From the NCBI GenBank assembly GCA_947175285.1, contig CAMWMM010000309.1, forward strand, positions 1 to 6,239: a stretch of 6,239 bases of DNA. Reading direction: 5' to 3'. Source of the stretch: an uncultured Lachnospiraceae bacterium (GTDB lineage Bacteria > Bacillota_A > Clostridia > Lachnospirales > Lachnospiraceae). The notes beneath the pieces are model-generated. The model did not search any database, was not told the origin of the DNA, and worked only from the letters and a program-made list of their open reading frames with translations. Below are positions 1-5,177 of this stretch, piece by piece. The translations under genes and the position numbers were made by a program. Numbering within the stretch: position 1 is the first letter of the stretch; each line of letters begins with the position of its first letter.

Positions 1-291
1 GAGGATAGCAGAGAAAAGGATGCTATCAATGAAGTATCTGTCAGCTACCTTTATGGCGGCAGACGTGAATATATTGATTTGATTCAGTTTGCCATGCAGG
101 ATGAGCCTGTTTCCATAGTAAAGGAGCGGGATGGTTCCGGTCAGAAGAACTCTTGGGAAGAATTGGTATACCAAATGCCGGATGAGGGGTTTCTGATTGT
201 GGATATAAGCAGTGAGTATTTGAGCGAATTAGAGGAAAATTATGAAAAATGCTTAGAAACAGCGTCTTTTGCACTGTTTCAGAGAAAATGA
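1..291 (+). CDS. C-terminal fragment of an unrecognised protein (5' end outside window)
   Basis: An open reading frame enters at base 1 with no stop and ends at TGA 289-291, giving the last 96 residues of a longer protein. The visible part is soluble and rather acidic, with no membrane segment. It ends in a helix-like stretch (SELEENYEKCLETASFALFQ) followed by RK. I do not recognise a family from motifs. A soluble tail finishing in a 'faces-of-substrate, et-FALF/Y-basic' pattern is reminiscent of the extracytoplasmic C-terminus of polytopic GT39/GT83-like membrane glycosyltransferases. Such proteins often sit next to GtrB-like GT2 genes, as here, but this is only a hint. The next gene starts 14 bases downstream, so the two are probably cotranscribed. 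An internal TTG at 79 could be read as a start, but the frame is open to the left edge, so a truncated view of a larger gene is the simpler reading. Confidence 0.7.
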   Translation, partial: EDSREKDAINEVSVSYLYGGRREYIDLIQFAMQDEPVSIVKERDGSGQKNSWEELVYQMPDEGFLIVDISSEYLSELEENYEKCLETASFALFQRK

Positions 292-296
292 AAGGA
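291..296 (+). promoter_or_regulatory. Ribosome binding site deciding the GT2 start
   Basis: AAAGGA lies nine bases before ATG 306. In-frame ATGs at 249, 288 and 297 have weaker or no Shine-Dalgarno match. Those starts would add up to 19 residues that precede the conserved GT2 N-terminal strand (MKLIIQIPCYNE). Confidence 0.5.
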
Positions 297-305
297 ATGC
301 GGAAA

Positions 306-1322
306 ATGAAGCTGATTATTCAGATTCCATGTTATAACGAAGCGGAAACATTAGAGATTGCGTTAAATGATCTGCCAAAAGAAATTGAGGGAATTGATGA
401 GATAGAATACCTGATTATTAATGACGGCAGTCAGGATAACACCGTGGAAGTGGCAAAAAAGTGGGGCGTTCATCATGTCGTGAATTTTAAGCAGAATAAA
501 GGTCTTGCCAAAGGTTTTATGGCAGGACTCGACGGCTGTCTTAGAAACGGTGCGGATATCATTGTGAACACGGATGCGGATAACCAGTATTGCGGTGACG
601 ATATTCAGGCGCTTATTCAGCCTATTTTGGATGGAAAGGCGGATATGGTAATTGGGGAAAGACCGATTGATGAAACAGAGCATTTTTCCTATGTTAAAAA
701 GAAATTGCAGCATTTCGGAAGCTGGGTCGTGCGTAAGGCATCCAATACGGATATTCCCGATGCACCAAGCGGGTTTCGGGCGTTTAGCCGTGAGGCGGCA
801 ATGCGTATCAATGTCGTAAATGACTATACATACACACTGGAAACCATCGTGCAGGCGGGACGGGAGAGGATGGCGATTACAAGTGTGCCAATCCGTACAA
901 ATGCAGAGCTTCGTCCGTCAAGACTTTTTAACAGTATTTGGGGATATGTCAAAAAGAGCATGTTGACAATCCTGCGTGCGTATATGATGTATAAGCCGCT
1001 AAAATGTTTTACCTATCTTGCAAGCGTGCCCACGTTAATCGGACTTATGATAGGATTTCGTTTTTTGTATTATATGGCAATAGGAAACGCCAGTGGGCAT
1101 GTACAGTCGTTGATTCTGGGATGTACGCTGATTATCATAGGTTTTCTGACACTTATGATTGGTCTGGTGGCGGATGTGATTGCTGCAAACAGAAAGCTCC
1201 TGCAGGATACACAGTACCATGCAAGGCGTTCGGAATATGAAGCGATTTATATGCAGCGGAAAATGGAAAAAGAAGATCTGCTCATTCAAAGTTCCCACAG
1301 TCGAAATATGTTGGTTGGATAA
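306..1322 (+). CDS. GT2 family glycosyltransferase with C-terminal membrane anchor (GtrB/DPM1-like)
   Basis: The predicted 338-residue enzyme should transfer a sugar from a nucleotide donor to a polyprenyl phosphate at the inner face of the membrane. What is seen: a GT-A N-terminus with IPCYNE at 7-12 and NDGSQDNT at 39-46, the acidic metal/nucleotide motif TDADNQY at 89-95, and APSGFRAFSREAA at 153-165, typical of the GT2 polyprenol-phosphate glycosyltransferases. Two hydrophobic segments follow, roughly residues 232-259 and 268-293, and then a charged cytosolic tail. This soluble-domain-plus-two-helices layout is that of GtrB-type bactoprenol glycosyltransferases. The start at 306 is chosen because the GT-A fold begins there and an AAAGGA lies upstream; 288 or 297 are possible. 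The neighbour upstream is 14 bases away. A 175-base gap follows, so transcription may end or restart after it. GC is higher than in the three genes after the gap. The sugar and acceptor cannot be read from sequence; processive synthesis is unlikely given the short membrane part. Confidence 0.88.
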   Translation: MKLIIQIPCYNEAETLEIALNDLPKEIEGIDEIEYLIINDGSQDNTVEVAKKWGVHHVVNFKQNKGLAKGFMAGLDGCLRNGADIIVNTDADNQYCGDDIQALIQPILDGKADMVIGERPIDETEHFSYVKKKLQHFGSWVVRKASNTDIPDAPSGFRAFSREAAMRINVVNDYTYTLETIVQAGRERMAITSVPIRTNAELRPSRLFNSIWGYVKKSMLTILRAYMMYKPLKCFTYLASVPTLIGLMIGFRFLYYMAIGNASGHVQSLILGCTLIIIGFLTLMIGLVADVIAANRKLLQDTQYHARRSEYEAIYMQRKMEKEDLLIQSSHSRNMLVG

Positions 1323-1448
1323 TAAAGTGTGTTTTGGTTGATGAATTTTGAGTGTGGTTCATTTTATGTTGAGATTGTCTCCTTCTGTTTGCGGTTGTGG
1401 GGACTCTGAATGGGTGGAATTTTGGCAATAGATTTAGGAAAAGTACCC

Positions 1449-1476
1449 TTGACATGCTTTATGTCAGAATTATTTG
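1449..1476 (+). promoter_or_regulatory. Candidate sigma-A promoter for the phosphoribosyltransferase-HAD operon
   Basis: A perfect -35 hexamer TTGACA is at 1449-1454. A 16-base spacer leads to TATTTG at 1471-1476, a poor -10 (matches at the first three positions plus T4 and T5). Transcription would begin about 1483, just before the ribosome binding site of the gene at 1498, giving a very short leader. The long gap upstream makes a promoter here reasonable, but the weak -10 limits confidence. Confidence 0.35.
1450..1466. repeat. Perfect 6-bp inverted repeat overlapping the candidate -35
   Basis: TGACAT (1450-1455) and ATGTCA (1461-1466) are exact reverse complements around a 5-base centre GCTTT. 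The repeat covers most of the candidate -35 hexamer and the start of the spacer, where a repressor or activator dimer would bind. As RNA it could form a small hairpin, but no T-run follows, so it is not a terminator. An operator role is inference from position only. Confidence 0.4.
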
Positions 1477-1497
1477 TGTAGAAGGGAAGAATACATA

Positions 1498-2451
1498 ATG
1501 AATTTTAAAACTTATGAAGATTTGACAAGCTGTATCATAAGAAATTTATATAAAGTTCCCAGAGATATTGATTTAATTGTTGGAATTCCAAGAAGTGGAA
1601 CTATGGTGGCGAATATTATGGCTTTATATTTAAATTTGCCATTTACAGACGTAGATAATTTCCTTGAAGGAGGTGTAATAAAAACTGGTAGTACAAGGAA
1701 ATGTAAGAATTGGATAAAAAGATTTGAGGATGCAGAAAACATTTTAGTTGTGGATGATAGTATCAGCAGTGGAAAGGCAACAAATGAAGTAAAAGAACGT
1801 TTAAAAGGGAAAAATGTGGTTTGTAAGATTACATATCTTGCAGTTTATGCATTATCTATAAGCTGTAAGAAAACGGATATTTTTTTTGAAATATGTGAGC
1901 AACCAAGGATGTTTGAATGGAATTATATGCATCATTGGGCACTTGAATATTGCTGCATGGATATTGATGGGGTGATTTGTGAGGATCCGTCTTTTTTTCA
2001 GAATGACGATGGAAAGAGATATTTGGAATTTATAAGGAATGCAGCGCCTAAGTTTATACCAACCCAGAAAGTAGGATATTTGGTTTCGTGCAGGTTGGAA
2101 AAATATCGAGAAGACACAGAAGTGTGGTTAAAAAACCATTCTGTGAATTATGATCATTTAGTATTGGTAGAGAATGTAACAGCAAAAGAAAGAGCAATAT
2201 CTTTTGACCATGCAAAATGCAAAGCGGAAATATATATAAAGTCAAAATGTATTCTGTTTTTTGAAAGTGATTATACTCAGGCATTAGGAATATGTCAATT
2301 ATCAGGAAAACCGGTTTTTTGTATCGATACAAGAGAATTAATAACGAGCAGTAATGTATATGAAAAAATGAAGAATGCCCAAAGAGAATGGAAAGTGACA
2401 TTCAAGCGTGTGGTAAAAAAGGTATTGAATAGAATTGATTATGTCAAATAA
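1498..2451 (+). CDS. Phosphoribosyltransferase-HAD phosphatase fusion, candidate glycan ribosyl transferase
   Basis: The 317-residue protein carries two catalytic domains. Residues ~1-130 are a type I phosphoribosyltransferase: a PPi-loop-like LIVGIPRSG at 26-34, and the PRPP-binding signature ILVVDDSISSGKA at 82-94 with acidic pair D86-D87. Residues ~150-280 are a HAD-type phosphatase: motif I DIDG with D155 and D157, motif II serine S197 in YLVSCR, candidate motif III lysines K240/K242, and motif IV acids E256 and D258 in FFESD. The tail (~300-317) is basic. The ATG at 1498 is preceded by AGAAGGGAAG at 1480-1489; a TTG at 1474 in the same frame lacks a good site. Known biology: dual-domain ribofuranosyltransferases of bacterial O-antigens pair a PRPP-dependent transferase with a HAD phosphatase that removes the 5-phosphate. 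In those the transferase fold is divergent, whereas this one has a canonical PRPP motif, so equivalence is inference. Alternatives are a nucleotide-salvage-type enzyme recruited to glycan synthesis, or a regulator. It opens the AT-rich block, 30 bases before the methyltransferase. Confidence 0.8.
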   Translation: MNFKTYEDLTSCIIRNLYKVPRDIDLIVGIPRSGTMVANIMALYLNLPFTDVDNFLEGGVIKTGSTRKCKNWIKRFEDAENILVVDDSISSGKATNEVKERLKGKNVVCKITYLAVYALSISCKKTDIFFEICEQPRMFEWNYMHHWALEYCCMDIDGVICEDPSFFQNDDGKRYLEFIRNAAPKFIPTQKVGYLVSCRLEKYREDTEVWLKNHSVNYDHLVLVENVTAKERAISFDHAKCKAEIYIKSKCILFFESDYTQALGICQLSGKPVFCIDTRELITSSNVYEKMKNAQREWKVTFKRVVKKVLNRIDYVK

Positions 2452-2481
2452 AGAGGAATATACGGCAGAGGAGTAATTATT

Positions 2482-3213
2482 ATGAAATTTGTGGCAATGC
2501 CGCGCTACTTAATGCGGAAACATGCGTTGTATAAGCTCTTAAAGAGTGAAGTTTGCGCAGAGAAAAAATTGTTGGAAATTGGCTATGGATCAGGTGATAT
2601 TTTTGACTTATATAACAAGTTGAATTTGCATGTTGAAGGTTATGATTTTTCAGAGGCAGCATATGAATATGCTCAGACCCATTTGACAAATAATGAAGTT
2701 GTTCTTTTAAAAAATAAGTCTGATATCGGGGAGGAGTATGACTATGTAGTAGCATGTGAAGTTTTAGAACATATAGCAGATGATATGGCTGCTTTAAAGG
2801 AATGGAAATCATATCTAAATGATACCGGAAAAATGATTATTTCGGTTCCTGCGCATTGGAAGCGGTGGGGAAGCAGTGATGAATATGTTGGACATTACCG
2901 TCGTTATGAAAAACGGGAACTAATTGAAAAGTTTAAGAATATAGGAATGAGAGTTGAGAAAATTTATACATATGATTTCCCGGCGTGCCTTTTTTTAGAT
3001 GGAATGAGGGATAATAGCAGGAAAAAGAAATTAAATATAAAAAAGAGCAAAGAAGAATTATCAAAAAATAGTGGTATTGAAAGAAATTTTAGCGCTTTGG
3101 TATTAAAATTATCAAATCCTATATTATGGAAGCCTATTATAGTATTTGAGGAATTATTTTATAAGACAGATTTGGGGTCAGCATATATTTTACTCATATC
3201 AACGAAGCGTTAA
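2482..3213 (+). CDS. Class I SAM-dependent methyltransferase of the glycan cluster
   Basis: A 243-residue protein with a Rossmann-like SAM-binding core: motif I LLEIGYGSGDIF at 30-41, an acidic residue at the end of strand 2 (D55 in EGYDFS), and the post-II/motif IV region VVACEVLEHI at 89-98. ISVPAH at 120-125 marks the following strand, and GHYRRY at 137-142 is common in UbiG/Methyltransf_11-type enzymes in polysaccharide loci. The C-terminal third is lysine-rich and less typical. AGAGGAG at 2467-2473 stands eight bases before the ATG. It probably O-methylates a sugar, polyol or phosphate of the polymer made by its neighbours, perhaps as a chain cap, but the acceptor cannot be told from sequence. 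It lies between the phosphoribosyltransferase-HAD gene (30-base gap) and the TagF-like gene (22-base gap). It shares the AT-rich composition of both. Confidence 0.82.
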   Translation: MKFVAMPRYLMRKHALYKLLKSEVCAEKKLLEIGYGSGDIFDLYNKLNLHVEGYDFSEAAYEYAQTHLTNNEVVLLKNKSDIGEEYDYVVACEVLEHIADDMAALKEWKSYLNDTGKMIISVPAHWKRWGSSDEYVGHYRRYEKRELIEKFKNIGMRVEKIYTYDFPACLFLDGMRDNSRKKKLNIKKSKEELSKNSGIERNFSALVLKLSNPILWKPIIVFEELFYKTDLGSAYILLISTKR

Positions 3214-3220
3214 GTATAGT

Positions 3221-3229
3221 AAAGGAAAG
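3221..3229 (+). promoter_or_regulatory. Ribosome binding site deciding the GTG start of the TagF-like gene
   Basis: AAAGGAAAG lies seven to ten bases before GTG 3236. The same frame stays open upstream to a TTG at 3146, but that start lies 68 bases inside the methyltransferase gene and has no comparable site. The non-ATG start with a good site places the N-terminus at MDKIKRF. Confidence 0.6.
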
Positions 3230-3235
3230 ATATCG

Positions 3236-4447
3236 GTGGATAAAATTAAGCGTTTTGCAATAAGGAATAAAATTACATATCAAATTGTATATATATGCTT
3301 TATTATACATGAAAAATTTGTTTCTTTAATATACTTGCTATTACGTGTTTGTCCGATTAATAAAAATAAAATTGTGCTTTGCTCATCAAAAGGAATGAGA
3401 TATGGTGATAATCCAATGTATATTTCAGACGAGTTGCTTAGTCGAAATAAAAATTATGAGATAGTATGGTTGCTTGATAAGTCGGTAAAAGTGGATTTGC
3501 CGGTTGGTATAAGAAGATGTAATTATAGTTTTATGTCTATTATACGTGAACTTGTAACAGCTAAGGTATGGGTGGACTCAAACATGAAATATACGGGTTT
3601 CCTAAAGCGGAAAGGTCAGCTATATATTCAGACATGGCATGGCAGTTATGGGTTAAAGAAAATTGCAGGAGATTTGGAAAAAAGTCCGGAAAATAGGTTG
3701 TTTGACATACATCAGCGGAATTTTAAGTATAATGCTGGAAAAACAGATATTATGCTTTCAAACAGTGCGCGTACGACGGAAATATATAGGAGAGCGTTTT
3801 GGTACAGAGGAAAGATACTGGAATATGGAAGTCCCAGAAATGATCTTTTTTTTAGAGCACCAGATGTATATAGAGAGAAAGTGTATAAATATTTCGGATT
3901 GACAGAGCAGCAGATTGTTCTGTATGCTCCCACATTTAGGGATAATTATAGAACAGATGATTTGAAAATAGATTATGAAAGATTGCGTAGATCCATGAAA
4001 ACAAGATTTGGAGGAGAATGGACAGTGTTGATAAGATTGCATCCTTTTAATTTGGTTGATGCAGATGATTTTATTGAGTACACAGATACGGTTTTAAATG
4101 CGTCGAAGTACAGTATTATGCAGGAGTTATTAGTAGCAAGTGATGTGCTTATAACAGATTATTCCAGTTGTATGTTTGATTTTGCAACTACTAAAAAACC
4201 GTGCTTTTTATATGCAACGGATGTGGCGCGTTACAGGGCAGAGAGAGGTAATTATTTCGAATTAGAGGAATTACCTTTTCCTGTTTCAGAAAATAATGAG
4301 CAATTAGAAAAAATAATATTGGCATTTGATTTAATAAAATATGAAAAGGAATTGAATGTACTTTTTTATAAAGTAGGTTTAAACGAAACCGGACAGGCGA
4401 GTAAAAAAGCGGCAGATTACATAGAGGAATGGATGGAGAACAACTGA
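3236..4447 (+). CDS. TagB/TagF-like CDP-glycerol (or CDP-polyol) phosphotransferase
   Basis: The 403-residue protein belongs to the CDP-glycerol:poly(glycerophosphate) glycerophosphotransferase family. Its members move glycerol- or ribitol-phosphate from the CDP form onto a lipid-linked acceptor at the cytoplasmic face. Seen: a hydrophobic, membrane-associating stretch at about 13-41; KGMRYGDNPMYI at 52-63, equivalent to the family's 'N-x-kyi' opening; TWHGSYGLKKIAGD at 133-146 with the catalytic-type histidine H135; GSPRND at 198-203; YAPTFRDN at 230-237; RLHP at 267-270 with the second conserved histidine H269; and DYSSCMFDF at 308-316. All the family's hallmark motifs are present, so it should be active. 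Length is that of a single catalytic module, without an extra N-terminal transferase. It sits one base before the cytidylyltransferase that could make its donor. Whether the substrate is glycerol, ribitol, arabinitol or another polyol is not readable. GTG start is inferred from the ribosome binding site. Confidence 0.9.
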   Translation: MDKIKRFAIRNKITYQIVYICFIIHEKFVSLIYLLLRVCPINKNKIVLCSSKGMRYGDNPMYISDELLSRNKNYEIVWLLDKSVKVDLPVGIRRCNYSFMSIIRELVTAKVWVDSNMKYTGFLKRKGQLYIQTWHGSYGLKKIAGDLEKSPENRLFDIHQRNFKYNAGKTDIMLSNSARTTEIYRRAFWYRGKILEYGSPRNDLFFRAPDVYREKVYKYFGLTEQQIVLYAPTFRDNYRTDDLKIDYERLRRSMKTRFGGEWTVLIRLHPFNLVDADDFIEYTDTVLNASKYSIMQELLVASDVLITDYSSCMFDFATTKKPCFLYATDVARYRAERGNYFELEELPFPVSENNEQLEKIILAFDLIKYEKELNVLFYKVGLNETGQASKKAADYIEEWMENN

Positions 4448-4448
4448 G

Positions 4449-5174
4449 ATGAACATAGCGGTAATTTTTGCCGGTGGCAGCGGTCAGAGGATGCACACAA
4501 AAGATATACCAAAACAGTTTTTAGAGATGCACAAGAAACCAATCATTATCTATACATTAGAAATATTCGACGAGCATCCGGAAATTGATGCTATTGTGAT
4601 TTCCTGTAAAGAGGATTGGATTCCTTATCTGAATGACCTTTTATATAAATATAGAATCGAGAAAGTACAGAAAGTGGTGTCCGGCGGCGAAACTGGTCAG
4701 ATGTCGATTTATAATGGGTTAGTGGCTGTAGAAGAAATCTGCAAAGGAGAAAATGCCGTGGTGTTGATTCATGATGGCGTAAGACCATTGATTGATGAAA
4801 AGCTGATTTCAGATAATATTGCATGTGTGAAAAAGAATGGTTCAGCGATTACAACAGCAAAAGTAACAGAAACAATTTTGGTGGTAGACGATAGAGAAGT
4901 AATACATTCTGTACCGGAAAGAAAATGTTCACGACTGGCAAAAGCACCACAAAGTTTCTGGTTGAAAGATATTATAAGCGTACATAGGAAGGCACAGCAG
5001 GAAGGACGAAAAGATTATATTGATTCCTGTACCATGATGAAGCATTACGGATATTCGTTGTTTTTGGTAGATGGTCCTGCCGAAAATATTAAGATTACCA
5101 CGCCGGATGATTTCTTTACCATGAGGGCATTATTGGATGCACAGGAAAATATGCAGATTTATGTGGGGAGCTAG
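4449..5174 (+). CDS. IspD/TarI-family cytidylyltransferase, likely for a polyol or sugar phosphate
   Basis: A 241-residue enzyme that should couple CTP to a phosphorylated alcohol with release of pyrophosphate. Seen: the nucleotide-binding loop FAGGSGQRM at 7-15 with R14, followed by PKQF with K22; the GGE at 79-81; HDGVRP at 108-113; APQSF at 166-170; and NIKITTPDD at 213-221. In housekeeping IspD the fourth motif is usually HDAARP; TarI/Bcs1-type enzymes of teichoic acid and capsule have HDAVRP. Val at 111 therefore leans toward the polyol-phosphate group. The context agrees: the gene starts one base after the stop of a CDP-polyol phosphotransferase and its stop is three bases before an SDR. 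GGAG at 4435-4438 serves as ribosome binding site. GC content jumps up at its start, so it may have a different history from the three genes before it. A role in isoprenoid synthesis is not excluded but is less likely here. Confidence 0.85.
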   Translation: MNIAVIFAGGSGQRMHTKDIPKQFLEMHKKPIIIYTLEIFDEHPEIDAIVISCKEDWIPYLNDLLYKYRIEKVQKVVSGGETGQMSIYNGLVAVEEICKGENAVVLIHDGVRPLIDEKLISDNIACVKKNGSAITTAKVTETILVVDDREVIHSVPERKCSRLAKAPQSFWLKDIISVHRKAQQEGRKDYIDSCTMMKHYGYSLFLVDGPAENIKITTPDDFFTMRALLDAQENMQIYVGS

Positions 5175-5177
5175 AGT

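Larger units (their letters stand above)
1410..1481 (+). pseudogene. Possible scrap of an IS110-type transposase N-terminus (23 codons)
   Basis: A short frame from ATG 1410 to TAG 1479-1481 reads MGGILAIDLGK and then 12 more residues. GGGGA at 1399-1403 sits six bases before the ATG. A start of the form 'ILAIDLGK' close to the N-terminus is characteristic of IS110-family DEDD transposases, whose first catalytic Asp lies in that motif. Only 23 codons remain, with nothing recognisable after it and no inverted repeats expected for that family. The match may be chance. It could also be a small unrelated peptide. The position at a composition boundary is the main reason to keep it. Confidence 0.22.
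1323..1497 (+). other. Intergenic gap between GT2 and the phosphoribosyltransferase-HAD gene
   Basis: This is the only sizeable non-coding stretch in the window. It marks the change from moderate-GC to AT-rich DNA. It holds a weak hairpin (GTCTCC at 1377-1382 against GGGGAC at 1399-1404, one G-U pair, 16-base loop) without a T-tract, so it is not a convincing terminator. It also holds a short transposase-like reading frame, a candidate promoter and a perfect inverted repeat, listed separately. No tRNA or other RNA gene is visible. Confidence 0.7.

Noticed and set aside
249..305. Upstream in-frame starts (249, 288, 297) for the GT2 gene
   Set aside because: The start at 249 would overlap the preceding gene by 43 bases. 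None of these starts has a better ribosome binding site than 306, and the conserved fold begins at 306.
1377..1404. Hairpin GTCTCC/GGGGAC as a terminator of the GT2 operon
   Set aside because: It has a 16-base loop, one G-U pair and no following T-tract.
1341..1409. 22-codon frame starting ATG 1341
   Set aside because: It has no ribosome binding site and no recognisable motif, and it is within chance length.
1474..1497. TTG start adding eight residues to the phosphoribosyltransferase-HAD protein
   Set aside because: The good ribosome binding site at 1480-1489 lies downstream of it and fits ATG 1498.
3146..3235. TTG start of the TagF-like frame inside the methyltransferase gene
   Set aside because: It would need a 68-base overlap and gives an N-terminus unlike the family; GTG 3236 has a proper ribosome binding site.
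1880..3853. Runs of 7-8 T (1880-1887, 1992-1998, 2990-2996, 3846-3853) as phase-variable tracts
   Set aside because: They are short, expected in AT-rich coding DNA, and all reading frames are intact across them.
3758..4496. Minus-strand frames of 70-116 codons opposite the real genes
   Set aside because: They mirror strong plus-strand coding sequence, have no family motifs, and are rich in Leu, His, Ile and Ser as expected for antisense reading of AT-rich genes.
4449..5174. Housekeeping IspD of the methylerythritol phosphate pathway
   Set aside because: The HDGVRP motif and its position between a TagF-like gene and an SDR point to polyol activation, though a genome check for another ispD is needed.
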